A DNA stretch of 64,000 bases from Schizochytrium sp. CCTCC M209059 (GCA_000818945.1 KN805390.1:355144-419143), one strand, 5' to 3'. Counted from the first letter of the stretch, positions 9,881-20,103 are shown. Numbers and translations: made by a program. Notes: a model not told the origin generated them from the sequence alone.

Positions 9881-10612
9881 TTAGTGTGCGCGAATGTTAG
9901 CCACCACATCAGAGAGAAGCTTCTTGACGATTTCCATGTTCTCCTTGACGGAGTCCGCACGCCTACTGACGAAGCTGAGCGTGCCCTTGCTCGGCTTGTA
10001 GCGATTTCCAACGAGCTTGATCATGTACTCCGTCTGCGCCGGGGTAAGCTCGAGATCTGCAACCTGAAGGGTCACCTTAACCTTTTGGTTGGGTTGGAGC
10101 TTGCTTTCGAGGAAAAGACTCAGGTAGGGCGGGTAGATGTTGAACTCGTATTCAAGCTTGACGTTCTCGAGACCCTCCGGCTTGGTCTCGTAATCGGGCT
10201 TAACGCTCTCCATGTAAGCATCCATGTCAATATGGGCAAGGGGGTTTTCCGGGTCAACATTTTTGGGGGGCTCGTAGTTGTCCATGTCGTAGATGAACTT
10301 TTCGTTAAAGTAGTCGGCCCAGGCCTGGTGGTCTGCGTCCTCACCGGGCTCCTCGGGCGGCGGGAGCTTGCCTGTCTCGGCCTGGTGAACCATTTTCATG
10401 GCCTCCGACTCATACGACTCTTCCTTGGGCATGGGCGTGGCTGCAAAGCGGCCCCTGGGGGTCCTCCGGAAGTTGTCGCTCAGCCACCGTCGCCTCAGCG
10501 CCCCGCGCGCGCCGCTGGTCGCCTCGAGGCTGCTGCTGCTGCAGCTGCTCCTGGCCGCAAATTTCGCGGCCACGCTGCGCGCGCCGCGCAAGGCTGCCAG
10601 AGAGGAAGACAT
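9881..10612 (-). CDS. MRPS35: Mitochondrial small-subunit ribosomal protein mS35
   Basis: mS35 (Rsm24 in yeast) is a mitochondria-specific protein of the small ribosomal subunit head. The 243-residue product starts MSSSLAALRGARSVAAKFAA, an Arg/Ser/Ala-rich amphipathic presequence typical of matrix import, with a possible cleavage site before WLSDNFRR. The C-terminal half carries the family core: QKVKVTLQVADLELTPAQ, then IKLVGNRYKPSKGTLSF and ENMEIVKKLLSDVV. The open frame extends 155 codons further upstream, but that part is a translation of simple-sequence DNA and I reject it. The central PPEEPGEDADHQAW segment is acidic and probably a linker. Confidence 0.85.
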   Translation of the reverse strand: MSSSLAALRGARSVAAKFAARSSCSSSSLEATSGARGALRRRWLSDNFRRTPRGRFAATPMPKEESYESEAMKMVHQAETGKLPPPEEPGEDADHQAWADYFNEKFIYDMDNYEPPKNVDPENPLAHIDMDAYMESVKPDYETKPEGLENVKLEYEFNIYPPYLSLFLESKLQPNQKVKVTLQVADLELTPAQTEYMIKLVGNRYKPSKGTLSFVSRRADSVKENMEIVKKLLSDVVANIRAH

Positions 10613-11532
10613 CCTGCGCAAGCCGCGTCGCGTGCAAGGCGATTGCTGCGCTGCACGCTCCGACTGCGCTCCCTTCCGTCTGCAGTGCGCGCTCCGACTG
10701 CGCTGCCGCTCGCTTTGCGCGCGATGAGTGAGTGAGTGAGACCAGTCGCTTGACGTCTTGTGTTGTCTTGTTTCTTTCTCTCTCTCTCTCTCTCTCTTAT
10801 CTTCTGGCTGCCAAAGCCCGGTGACAGCAGCAACTGATTGTCTGTCCACTATCCGCGGCAGCTGAAAGTCCAAAATCCGGTATTCTTCACTTATAGGAGT
10901 GACAAGCAAATACAGTGGAAAGGCGTGTAAAAGTACGAGCAAGCAAGTGCAGGGCGGCAAGAGCGACATGGATCTCTTTCCCTTTGCCGTCGCTGGCTGG
11001 CTGGGCAGTTGCAAGAGAAAAGTCACAAGGTTCACCATGAGCGGTATGCGACGCCGCCGCATAATCACATGTAACAAGTTGCAAGAAGGAAAAGAAAGAA
11101 ATCAGAATGCGAGCAAGCAAGCGAGCAAGCAAGCAAGTAAGCCGGGTCAATACGAGTTTAGAAGAGGCAAAAAGAAGGGTTCATGAGGCGTGACAGGACA
11201 CGCCTCGTAAGAAAAGACTCACTCCTGTGCAGCAGGACGAGGCGCAGACCACCGTCTTGACATGAGCAATTGTGTAGATTCTTTCTCTCTCATGCACACA
11301 CAGATACACAAACTCCCATTCTCTCTATCTTTCGCTCTTTTTTTTTTCTTTTCTTTTTCTCTCTCTCTCTCTTGGCGTTGGTCAGTGTACGACCAATATC
11401 GCTTGAGCAAAAGCATTTTGCCACCTCCGTCCGCCATGGAACGCAATAGATAAAGAGAGAGACAAAGAGAGGTGATAGAGAACGAGTGATTGATTGATTG
11501 CTCGCACGAGAAAGCCAATGTCAATAGCTAGC
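10613..11532. other. Intergenic region between mS35 and the G3BP-like gene
   Basis: It holds (GA)n/(CT)n tracts near 10775-10797 and 11340-11370, GCAAGCAA repeats near 11110-11135 and a hairpin at 11185-11206. No supported gene. Confidence 0.5.
11185..11206. repeat. 8-bp perfect hairpin
   Basis: GAGGCGTG (11185-11192) pairs with CACGCCTC (11199-11206) across a 6-base loop. It is located downstream of the minus-strand G3BP-like gene and could act in RNA, but nothing else supports a function. Confidence 0.7.
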
Positions 11533-12963
11533 TCACTTGGACGCCTGCTGCTGATGGTGACGTCCTCCGCCGCCGTTGCCGCCGCGAGGACCCCGACCAC
11601 CATTGCCGCCAGAAGGTCGCGAGCCCCGAGTATTGCCCGCGTTGCGACCGCTATTGCCGCCACCGCGACCACGGCCGCCACCGTTGCCGCCGTTACCACC
11701 ACGAGCACCGCCCGTGGCGCTACGAGCCTCGACGTAGAGCTTATTGTCGCCCATCATAATAGCATCAGCAGCTAAGGCCTTCTTCATGGCCTCCGAAGAC
11801 TCAAAGTTGACAAAGGCAAAGTGCTTGCCGGGCGGAAGCTCCACGCTCACGACCTCGCCAAACTGGGAAAAGACCTCGCGAATCTGGGACTCCTGAAAGT
11901 CTCGCGGCATATCCTTGATATAGAGCGAACGCGAAACGTCCGCTGCATTCGATTTGCGTCCTTGCGAACCGCCCTCGCGCCGGGACTTGGTCTGCTGCTG
12001 GCCCTGCTGAGCCGCACCATTGCCATTCGCCTGGGACTGGGCCTTGGGCGCTTTACCCTTTGCACCCGGGACAGCGGCTGCCGCGGCAGCACCAGCACCA
12101 GCGCCGGCGCCCGACGTCTGTGCGGCAGCAGGCTGTGCCGCCGCGCCGCCAGACGGAGCTGGAGTGGCAGCAGGAGCAGCCTTTGGTTTCGCAAGCATTT
12201 GCGCGTAAGAGAAGCCGCCCGTGCCGGCTTCCTTGGGCGCAGCAGGTGCAGCGGGCGCAGCCGCTGACGTCTCGGCGGTCTGTGCAGCTGGCGCAGGGGC
12301 ATCAGACGAAGCCTTGGGCGCCTCGACAGTCTCGGCCTCTTCAATAACCTCCTGCTTCTGCTCCTGCTCTTGCACCAGGTCTTGCTCCTCTTCTTCGACT
12401 GGCTCCTCAGTTGCACCCGAGGGTTCCTCATCGTAGTCCTCCGTGGCCGCAGGGCCGACGCCGTTCATCTGCGTCTCACTCTCCGGGACCGCAGCCGCCG
12501 TGTCGACGGCACTTGCAGTGTCCTCGCCAGCAGGAGTAGCAGGAATAGTCTCTTCAAAGGCAGGGCCTTCGAGGCAGTGCAGCACATCAGAGACAATCTT
12601 AAAGGTATCAGACTGACCTTCCTCCTTGGACTGGGTGAGAACAAACGAATGCGAGATGAGACGGTCCGGTCCTTCGGTGTCCGAGGTAAACCGTCCTGAG
12701 ACCATGATAAGGATGCTGTCGTCCTGCACAGGCAGAAAGGATGCAATCTGGATGTCGATCTGCATATCTTGGAATCCGAGCGACAAAAAGGCGTCTTGAA
12801 TCTCCTTCGGGCCGCGGTACACCTTGTCCTGAATACAGACAGTCGAGTAATCTTCATACATTCCACCGATTTCATCTGTCATGAGGAAGAGCATCTTGTA
12901 GTAGAACCTGATAAACCTGTGCACATTTGAGAACTTCATTCCCGTCAGCTTCTCTTTCGCCAT
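11533..12963 (-). CDS. G3BP-like NTF2/RRM stress-granule RNA-binding protein
   Basis: The 476-residue protein has the G3BP layout. An NTF2-like domain covers roughly residues 8-130 (FSNVHRFIRFYYKMLF, then the strand ILIMVSGRF and HSFVLTQSKEEG). An acidic and Ala/Pro-rich disordered middle follows (about 140-340). An RRM lies near 345-415, with RNP2-like SLYIKDMPRDF and RNP1-like KHFAFVNFES. The tail is Gly/Arg-rich (RGG-type). G3BP proteins dimerise through NTF2, bind mRNA and nucleate stress granules. The start is the first Met, directly preceding EKLTGMKFSNVHRF, as expected for an N-terminal NTF2 domain. The gene is intronless. I am confident of the architecture; the orthologous name is inferred. 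Confidence 0.92.
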   Translation of the reverse strand: MAKEKLTGMKFSNVHRFIRFYYKMLFLMTDEIGGMYEDYSTVCIQDKVYRGPKEIQDAFLSLGFQDMQIDIQIASFLPVQDDSILIMVSGRFTSDTEGPDRLISHSFVLTQSKEEGQSDTFKIVSDVLHCLEGPAFEETIPATPAGEDTASAVDTAAAVPESETQMNGVGPAATEDYDEEPSGATEEPVEEEEQDLVQEQEQKQEVIEEAETVEAPKASSDAPAPAAQTAETSAAAPAAPAAPKEAGTGGFSYAQMLAKPKAAPAATPAPSGGAAAQPAAAQTSGAGAGAGAAAAAAVPGAKGKAPKAQSQANGNGAAQQGQQQTKSRREGGSQGRKSNAADVSRSLYIKDMPRDFQESQIREVFSQFGEVVSVELPPGKHFAFVNFESSEAMKKALAADAIMMGDNKLYVEARSATGGARGGNGGNGGGRGRGGGNSGRNAGNTRGSRPSGGNGGRGPRGGNGGGGRHHQQQASK

Positions 12964-13244
12964 TTATCTGGGTTTCGACAGGCCTCACAAGCAAGCGAGA
13001 AGCGACCACGCGAATGGCGAGAGCACCTCGCTCGCTCGATAGTGTTTGCCAAATCGGCACAGCTCGTTTCTCCCCGTTCTGACTGACTGACTGTCTGTCT
13101 GTCTGTCTGTCTCTCTGTCTGCCCAACTTACGAGACGCCCACCGCGCGGGCACGCCCCAGGGGATCCATCTCCGCTGCGTCTGCGCGCGCTCTCGCGCCG
13201 CCTTGCCTCGCCTCGCTCGCGCGCGCGGGGTTCGGGTCCGGGCT

Positions 13245-13307
13245 CGACTTCGAGGTCGAGGTCGAGGTCGAGGTCAAGATCGAGGTCGAGATCGAGATCG
13301 AGGTCAA
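13245..13307. repeat. (GAGGTC)n tandem repeat
   Basis: A hexanucleotide GAGGTC repeat with GAGATC variants, located 5' of the G3BP-like gene. Confidence 0.9.
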
Positions 13308-13576
13308 ACGCGCAGATGAGACGCAGCTAGCGCGCTAGCTCTCCGCCGCCAGCGCTCGCTCGCTCGCTCGCTCGCGCGCGCGCGTCGCTCGCTCTGCAGC
13401 TGCCTGCCTGCCTGCCTCTGCCTGCCTGCCTGCCTGCCTGCCTGCGCGTCGCGCGCTCGCTCGCTCGGCTGCGTGCGGCGGCGGGCGAGGCGGGTATGGT
13501 CCCGCCTGCTGGCGCCTCGCTCGCCTCGCCTCGCCTCGCGCGAAGGGCGGCGGGCGGGCGGAGGGCGGGCGGCTAG

Positions 13577-13642
13577 NNNNNNNNNNNNNNNNNNNNNNNN
13601 NNNNNNNNNNNNNNNNNNNNNNNNNNNNNNNNNNNNNNNNNN
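13577..13642. other. Assembly gap (66 N)
   Basis: Unknown bases flanked on both sides by GGCGGGCG-type repeats, so the gap probably reflects a GC-rich repeat that did not assemble. Confidence 1.
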
Positions 13643-14230
13643 GGCGGGCGGGCGCGGCGCGGGCGCGGCGGCAACGTCGCGAGGCGGAGAAGGGCGGGGA
13701 GGATAGATACGGGGAAACAGGGATTTGGGGACTTCGGCGCGGAGCGGCGCCGGAAAGGTGGTTCGCTTTTTGCGAGCGTTGCGGGATCGATCGGTGAGGC
13801 CACGGGCGGGCGGGCGTGCGTGGAGTGAGGCAGACGAAAGTGTCTCTGGCTGAGCTGAGGAGCGAATGATGAGCGTTGATGACGATGCGATCGACCTTGG
13901 CGAACGCTGTTGAAAGGTTCGTCGAATGCGCATTGAAGTGAGATTTGGACGACGATCCTGCGCGAGAAGTTTTGTTTTAGGGAGGATGTTGTCCATTTCA
14001 GTTGATCTGGAACGAATTGATTCAAGACATGGAGACATGTACTTTTCTTCTTTGACAAAGACCTCCACTCATGTGCAGTAGTAAAGAGAATGTTTCCGAG
14101 CTTGCACTACAGAATAATGAAGTGTGAAATGTCGAGCACTTGAAATGAATGAAGCCTCTTCACTCGATTTGGCGAGGAAATTGGGTCTGGAATCAACCAG
14201 GTAAATGGACCAACTGAATTTTTTTTGATT

Positions 14231-15206
14231 TTATTTATATGTGAAAGAAGGAAGACATGCGGAAATCAACCTTAGGAAAGATGTTCCGCCACGTGAGATT
14301 CCGACTCCAGCCTGGAGTAGGGCCTCGTAGGGGCAGCGAAAAGCCCCGGACGCTCCATGCCAGCCATTGAAACCAGCTTTTCCGCAGCCATCGACTGTGT
14401 TGCGCATATAATAGCCTTGGTAGTCGCTCATCCAGCCTGCCGCACAATGAGAGAAGCCCTCCACCTCGCTCTTGGTGCAAAGACGTTTTCCTGCAGTAGA
14501 TAAACACGCCCCTTCTGCTTTTTCGCGGCTGTCATAATCGTATCCTCCAACATATTCCACATCTTCGCAGCAGTACGCGCCCGACGTTTGTGTTCCCCAA
14601 TAGTTAAAGCCAGCCTTGCCACAGCCAGCAAAAGTCTGAGCCATGTAGTAGCCATTGTAGTCGCTCATCCAACCAGCTGCGCAATACGAGTAGCCCTTCA
14701 CTTGCTCTTTTGTGCACAGTTTCCGTCCATGCTCGTTGCATGCTTGCTGCGCTGCCCCCCTCGTTGCATACTTGTAGCCAGATAGGTATTGGATGGGAAT
14801 GCGGCCAAGCCGGGGACCAAAGTAGTACTGCGCGACAATTCCTTTAAGAACCTCTTCCCACTTGCTTGAGACCTTCTTCTGGACGTTGTCGGCGAATTTG
14901 TTCTTGCAATCAATAGATTTTTGAGGGCGCACTCCACTGGTTCGTAGTCCGTGGATCCGTAATATTTAGAGTTTTTTTTCACACAGCACATGAAGATATT
15001 ATCCCAAGAGATTTTCCAGGTCAATTCCTTTGAAAGACCGCTGCGCAGGTCATACACATGATACGGTCCACTGTCGTAAAGGTACGCGACCTTGTTGTCG
15101 CAGTCCTTGCCAGCGAAATTTCGGTAGCTCCACCGATCCCCCGTCTTCTGAATAGTCGAGACAAAGATTTTTTCGTTTCCGTCCCGATATGCAACCTTCG
15201 CATATT
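14231..15206 (-). pseudogene. Broken gene with two Link/C-type-lectin-like modules
   Basis: The 3' part (to about 14935) encodes two tandem ~75-residue modules, each with an AC...G..LCTK, CAAGWMSDY and GCGKAGFN pattern (for example KRLCTKSEVEGFSHCAAGWM). Cys spacing and the 'CDAGWL'-like block resemble Link (hyaluronan-binding, C-type-lectin-fold) modules. A second coding stretch upstream in another frame (about 15206-14935) reads KVAYRDGNEKIFVST, AGKDCDNKVAYLYDSGPYHV and KYYGSTDYEPVECA. The two frames would join near 14930-14940 only by a one-base shift, and no credible intron fits. No in-frame ATG or signal peptide is visible upstream; the apparent start at 14932 is GTG. It is either a sequencing-level frameshift in an extracellular protein gene or a decaying, 5'-truncated copy. 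Confidence 0.5.
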
Positions 15207-16520
15207 CTCAGCGCCTGCGTAGCGGCGCTGGAAGTCTTCGGCCCAGCCTGAGAATGTAGGTACGTAGGCCTATCGATAGGCCTATAGTAGGCGTATAAGG
15301 CTTTCTTTTTTGGGGAAAAAAAACTAACGGCCCGGGTAACCGGGCGTGACTCGGTTACGGTCACGGTTGATTGAAGAGATTAGGCCTGATTGCGGGGCCT
15401 AGCGGCCGTGACGGACGCTTGAAGCCTGAAATGCCATGTGTGGCCAGCGACCGACGCGGACGTAGCGACCGCGGCTGCGAACTGGATAGACCTCACCTCG
15501 ATCTAGGCTGCGACGACTGACGTATAGTAAGTTTATACACAACCACATGAAACAGGTGGTTGCAAAAGGTGTTTGCGTGGGGCGCGATCAAGAAAATGTG
15601 GCTCTATTGTGCGCCAAGAGAATGATGCCATGGTCTTGGATGGGGCTAAATTGGCCTGACGGTGTTACACGCGAGGACGTCGCGTACTAGAGTATACATT
15701 AGTACTTTTCGATCTCGAGGAGACAATCTCCTGATTTCTACTCCCTTGAGCCAGCTGTGTACGGTCCAAAGAAGGCTGGCCAACTCTAATCTCGTTTGCT
15801 TGCGAGCCGTCAGCATATGGCGCTCACAGTCAGCGCATGGCATCTGCGAGGACAAAGTGATGTGAGATCTGGATGGATCCCTCTGCGAATGGACCCTGGA
15901 GCAAAGCGGGGCCGGGCCATGACAGACCTTGGCCTTAAACCTCAGGAAACACTGGTCTCTCTAGGCGAGCGAGGGAGCAAGGTCGGAGATACGAGTCAAC
16001 GGTTATCGACTTCATTTCGCCGAAAGAACGTCTTCAAGCAGGTGTCTACGAAGCGTTCTGGTCAGGATTTTTTGTGAATCATGGTCGAAAGAATGGTGGC
16101 CTAGCGCCGCGGAACCTGACCCCACGCGGTCTATTGCATTTGCCTTTCGACTGTCCGGCGCCCCTCCAAACTCTCTTTTTTTTTGCGACACAGCCGCGAT
16201 CGGCGGGCCGACGCGGCCAGTCACTCCAGCGCAGCCCAAGATCCGGCTTTTGTGCGTTTGCAATGGACTGTATGCGAGATTGTAAGCGAGACAGCGCCTT
16301 GCCTGATACTGCGAATTGAAGGAATAAAAACATTTTTTAACCGCAAAAAAACTAACCGTTGATTCTTCTACGTACCAGTGTTGATCGAGCCGGTATTCAT
16401 TCGGCTTCCGCGTTGACGACGGCAAGCCGAAGGAAGCCCAAGACGTCAAGTCAAAGCTGTGCGTGAGACGCAACTTAAGCGCGACGCAACCGCTTGCAAT
16501 GCGTGCCATCGGTAACAGCC
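15207..16520. other. Intergenic region with palindromes, no supported gene
   Basis: It holds the 20-bp palindrome at 15265-15284 and otherwise unremarkable sequence. Several short frames on both strands were checked and none resembles a protein family or a clean spliced gene. Confidence 0.5.
15265..15284. repeat. 20-bp perfect palindrome (TAGGCCTA-TCGA-TAGGCCTA)
   Basis: The sequence equals its own reverse complement over 20 bases and consists of two TAGGCCTA units around TCGA. It lies about 60 bases upstream of the readable part of the Link-like gene. Confidence 0.95.
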
Positions 16521-17276
16521 ATGCAAGTCGTTGACGTCAACTGGGGCGTGCAACCGCGCAAGACACCACCGAAACGACGAACCTGGCAGGTGTTTGGCGC
16601 GGCAGTACTGACCGGTGTCGTCTTGGTGTCGCTCGGGATGTTGCTTGCCGCATCTCGCTGGAGTAATGTGACAAAGGAAACGAAAACACCGGCACGCGAG
16701 GCGCATCGTCGTGAGCCGTCGACGCGCAGTCGTCTTGGCGCTGCTTTAAAGAAATACCAACTTCATCGTAGAAATGCTTTCTCGCATACGCTGATGTGCG
16801 ACGAGCTCGTTCTACCCTTTGATAGCTCGAGTGGTGGAGGTTTGGTCTTTGACAAGGTAGATGGCGTGCGTGGTGCACGGCGAATGCCTCGTCTCCTCAT
16901 GAACAACAAGAGTATTTCCAGCAGGGTGGAGGAGGATGATTATGATTTTTTCCAAATTTGCGTCCAGCTTGAGCAGAGTTTTCGATTCACGGTCGATGTC
17001 ACACACAACTCAGGGAATCCGGACCTCTATATTTCGTTCAGCCAGCCATGGCCCTATGTAGGCAACTCGGATATCATCTCTGCCAACATCAATCGTGAGC
17101 ACATTAACGTCTCTACGACCGCAGAAATCGTTCAGGAAGCCATGCGTGTGCCTGGCGAGAAACCCTCTGAACGATATGCTGTCCCTTCTGTCATCTTTTT
17201 GTCCGTCTTTGGACGCGAGACGTCAACGTACACGATAACTGCGACCCTCACGCCGGAATTTTCCAAGTTTGCCTAG
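16521..17276 (+). CDS. Single-pass membrane protein with a beta-rich luminal/extracellular domain (251 aa)
   Basis: I do not recognise the family. The ATG at 16521 is used because the open frame upstream begins only with a TTG. The N-terminal ~20 residues are cytosolic and basic (QPRKTPPKRRTW). A hydrophobic segment follows (VFGAAVLTGVVLVSLGMLLA), so the protein is probably type II, or anchored by an uncleaved signal. The remainder is a soluble domain with alternating strands: FFQICVQLEQSFRFTVDVTH, then NPDLYISFSQPWPYV and VIFLSVFGRETSTYTITATL. That pattern recalls PPC-type beta sandwiches found beside secreted peptidases, but I would not assign it. Candidate N-glycosylation sites NVT, NKS, NHS-like and NVS are seen. 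It is followed closely by a convergent low-confidence gene. Confidence 0.7.
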   Translation: MQVVDVNWGVQPRKTPPKRRTWQVFGAAVLTGVVLVSLGMLLAASRWSNVTKETKTPAREAHRREPSTRSRLGAALKKYQLHRRNAFSHTLMCDELVLPFDSSSGGGLVFDKVDGVRGARRMPRLLMNNKSISSRVEEDDYDFFQICVQLEQSFRFTVDVTHNSGNPDLYISFSQPWPYVGNSDIISANINREHINVSTTAEIVQEAMRVPGEKPSERYAVPSVIFLSVFGRETSTYTITATLTPEFSKFA

Positions 17277-17373
17277 AATAGTTCTTTTACTGTAACATTT
17301 GTTCTCCCTACTTTTGTTTTGAATTTCCTGAGAACTGAAACAAGAGGTTGATTGTTGCTGTATGTCTGTCTGT

Positions 17374-17745
17374 CTAGTTGATCTTGCGCTCAAGGTCTTT
17401 ATACTTCTCGAATGCTTGGCCACGATGCTTATGGCTTCCGCGAAAAAAGGAGATTCTGATTTGTTATAGGTCATTGCCAAGTGCTCAAAAGCGGTTCGTG
17501 TGCGCACAAAAAATTCAACGAGCTTTTCTTCTTCGAAAAAAGTTAAGCCAATAAACCCAAGATGACCAGCCAGTCTGACAGATTCATGGTTCTCGATGTC
17601 TCGAATGAAGACCTCAAGTTGTTCGTTCGTGGAAAAAGCGAGAAAAGTAAAACATTTTTTTTTCCTTAAACGGTTATGACTCATGTCGTCTACAGTCAGT
17701 CACCTTTCTGAGAACGGCAGGCAGACTTGAAGAAAAGTTGCACAT
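17374..17745 (-). CDS. Possible small spliced gene (tentative)
   Basis: Three protein-like stretches on the minus strand suggest a short spliced gene: an N-terminal piece beginning MCNFSSSLPAVLRK (17745 downward), a middle piece IENHESVRLAGHLG (about 17600-17560) and a C-terminal piece SFFRGSHKHRGQAFEKYKDL ending in a stop at 17374. They lie in different frames. GT and AG dinucleotides exist at plausible places (AAG|GTGACT, TTCGAG|, TTGG|GTTTAT, AATCAG|), but the donors are weak compared with the GTACGT/GTAAGT donors of other genes in this window. A divergent TTLL9 gene starts about 140 bases away. I do not recognise the product, and the exon structure is a guess. Confidence 0.25.
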
Positions 17746-17881
17746 GGAGCGGAGGAGTGGGAGGCAAACGAGCAGCAAGCGAACGCGCTTGTGTGTCTGT
17801 CCGTCTGCCTGCCTCACGCGGCTTGTCTGTCTACCAAGCTTGCAGGCTACGTAGGCTTCATAGAGGCTAGAGTAGTAGACC

Positions 17882-19114
17882 ATGCCGCGACGCAGCAGCA
17901 GCTCGTCAAGTTTAGGGAGACACCGCGCGGAGCCCGAAGGCGGAGACGCAGCAGACCCGAATGAAGCAGCAGTACTTTACCGGACGTCGTTTCACAATGT
18001 GGTTCTCGATGTGTTGCGCAATAGGCCGGGATGGGAGCAGACTGATAGCGACACAGACTGGGACTTTAACTGGTGTGACATTGGCTGGGTGCGCGACTTC
18101 TATGACCACATCCAGTTCGACGACAGACAGCGCGTGAACCACTTTCGCAATCACTACGAGCTCACACGCAAGGACCTGCTCGTCAAGAACCTCAAGCGCA
18201 TGAAACGACAGCTCGAGCGTGGGGAACAGCATACAGAGGCCGCGCGGTACGACTTTTTTCCAAGCACCTATGTCCTCCCTCAAGAATACAGTCTCTTTCT
18301 CGAAGAGTTCAAGCGCAGTGGAGGCGCAACGTGGATCATGAAGCCAATTGGTCGTGCCCAGGGAAGAGGTATTTTTCTTTTCAATAAGCTCTCGCAAGTG
18401 AGCGACTGGAAAAAGGACCACAAATGGAAGGCTGATGCGCCACAGGCCGAAACGTACGTGGCCCAGCGCTACGTGGAGCGACCTTTTACGGTGGGGGGCA
18501 AAAAATTCGACCTCCGTCTTTATTGTCTTGTCACCTCGTATTCCCCGCTTCAAGTATGGATGCATCGCGCTGGCTTTGCTCGTTTTTCTGCAACGCGATA
18601 TTCTGCCGCTGTAGGCGACATTAGCAACTCTTTCATGCATTTGACGAATCACTCCATCCAAAAGACTGCTGAAAACTATGATGCGGAACAAGGCATGAAA
18701 TGGAGTGTGCACGACTTGCGCGTTTTCCTCACGATGAATTATGGGCACGACAAGACGAATCGCCTCTTTGCGGACATTCAGGACATGATGGTGCGATCTC
18801 TCCTTGCCGTCCAGCAGGCCATTATTCAGGACAAGCACAGCTTTGAGCTTTACGGTTTCGACGTGCTCTTTGATCAGAATTTCAAGCCCTGGCTCATTGA
18901 GGTCAACGCGTCTCCGAGTTTGACAAAGTCGAATCGCGAGGACCACGCCCTCAAATACGATCTGATTAACGATCTTGTTGATGTCGTCGACGTCGAGGGC
19001 CGTCTCCGCGGCGACGAGACCAATGTGCGCGGTTTCGACAAGGTCTATGACGGTCGATTTCTTCGCAAATCTTCAAGCATTGGCTGCCACTATGTGTCGA
19101 GTTTCCCCCAGTGA
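17882..19114 (+). CDS. TTLL9: Tubulin-tyrosine-ligase-like glutamylase, TTLL9 type
   Basis: TTLL enzymes add glutamate chains to tubulin, mainly in axonemes. This 410-residue protein has the ATP-grasp TTL domain over nearly its full length: WDFNWCDIGWVRDFYD near residue 55, then FPSTYVLPQEYSLFLEEFK, TWIMKPIGRAQGRGIFLF (nucleotide binding), KKFDLRLYCLVTSYSPLQVW, the HLTNHSIQK block and GFDVLFDQNFKPWLIEVNAS near residue 335 with the metal-binding E and N. The short form with little beyond the TTL domain fits TTLL9, a ciliary polyglutamylase needed for flagellar beating, rather than the long TTLL4/5/6. The ATG (ACCATGCCG) is in good context and follows an in-frame open region with no better start. 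Confidence 0.9.
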   Translation: MPRRSSSSSSLGRHRAEPEGGDAADPNEAAVLYRTSFHNVVLDVLRNRPGWEQTDSDTDWDFNWCDIGWVRDFYDHIQFDDRQRVNHFRNHYELTRKDLLVKNLKRMKRQLERGEQHTEAARYDFFPSTYVLPQEYSLFLEEFKRSGGATWIMKPIGRAQGRGIFLFNKLSQVSDWKKDHKWKADAPQAETYVAQRYVERPFTVGGKKFDLRLYCLVTSYSPLQVWMHRAGFARFSATRYSAAVGDISNSFMHLTNHSIQKTAENYDAEQGMKWSVHDLRVFLTMNYGHDKTNRLFADIQDMMVRSLLAVQQAIIQDKHSFELYGFDVLFDQNFKPWLIEVNASPSLTKSNREDHALKYDLINDLVDVVDVEGRLRGDETNVRGFDKVYDGRFLRKSSSIGCHYVSSFPQ

Positions 19115-19529
19115 ACGAACCAATCATTTGCTCGGACTCAACCCCTTCCCCCCGCCCCCCCCAAATAAAATGTAACAAAGACTCTGCTATGTTCACTCTG
19201 ACGGCGTTGCTTCGTGTGGCCTTGCAAGTGATGCTGCCGGCCCGAGCCAAACAGTCGACCTGCTGCAGCTTCTTCTTTTTTAGTTGGGGGGCTTGGGTGA
19301 GGGAGGACAACACATTTTGTACCAAAATTATGTCACTGCCCGCCTCCCACTTTCGCTGTCGGGCGCTGTCCTCGCGATCTGCTGCAGTTGGCCGCCATGA
19401 GGCCCCATTGCGACCAGCACCGCCTCCTCCTCTCGCCGCTCCTCTTGGCCATTTTCACGCCCGGCGCGATTCGAGCTCGCAGCGCTTGAGCTCGCCCGCT
19501 TCCTCGCTCGGCATCATTTCACGGCGCGC

Positions 19530-19562
19530 ACCGGTCGATCGAAATCGATTCGATCGACCGGT
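19530..19562. repeat. Perfect 14-bp inverted repeat with 5-base loop
   Basis: ACCGGTCGATCGAA (19530-19543) is the exact reverse complement of TTCGATCGACCGGT (19549-19562), separated by five bases. It sits about 800 bases upstream of the kinase start. The motif CGGTCGATCGAA occurs again near 40197, upstream of PSMB4. Confidence 0.95.
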
Positions 19563-19940
19563 GGGTGCGGGCCCTTCTCGGCAGTGCACGCGGGGCGGCC
19601 CAAAGTGCAGAATGCGGAGGCGCAAGTGGGGAATGGCGGCGCGTCCACTGTGGCGCCGGGGTGACCTGCTGACAGACAGAGAGAGCGTCGAGTCGGGTCA
19701 GGTTGCTTGAGTTGATCGATCGAGTTGGCGCGGCAGAGCAAAACGAGGCGGCGCCGCGCGAGGAGACGCGCAGGCAGCGACGCGGCGGGCGGCGGGAGGG
19801 CGGGCGGCCCGACCGACCGGCCGACCGACCGGACCTGGCGGACGCGCAGGCTGCGGGCGGCGCGGCGCAAGGCCTAACTAAACCCACCTCATCGACTTCG
19901 CCTCGAGAGCCTGCCGAGGTTATCTATCTTCGCGGGGGTG

Positions 19941-19982
19941 CCGACCCGACCCGACCCGACCCGACCCGACGCGACGCGACCC
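19941..19982. repeat. (CGACC)n tandem repeat
   Basis: Pentanucleotide CGACC repeat, turning into CGACG at the 3' side. Confidence 0.9.
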
Positions 19983-20103
19983 GGCTCGAGCCGACGCGCA
20001 GCCGCAGCCAAGCCGAGAAGACGTGCTGCGACGCTGTCGGCGTGTGCAGCAAGGCAGACTGATTCGCACGTAGCTCGGAGAGGCGGACGAGAGCGTAGAA
20101 TCT

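Larger units (their letters stand above)
12964..14230. other. Repeat-rich intergenic region with an assembly gap
   Basis: It contains (CTGT)n near 13090-13115, a GAGGTC repeat at 13245-13307, (GCTC)n and (TGCC)n tracts around 13355-13445 and a run of N at 13577-13642. Open frames that cross the N run are artefacts. No gene is supported, though one could be hidden in or beside the gap. Confidence 0.6.

Noticed and set aside
10613..11077. Upstream extension of the mS35 frame
   Set aside because: It covers (GA)n-type simple sequence; the Met at 10612 gives a proper mitochondrial presequence.
13304..14068. Open frame across the first N run
   Set aside because: It depends on unknown bases and on GC-rich repeats and shows no protein-like composition.
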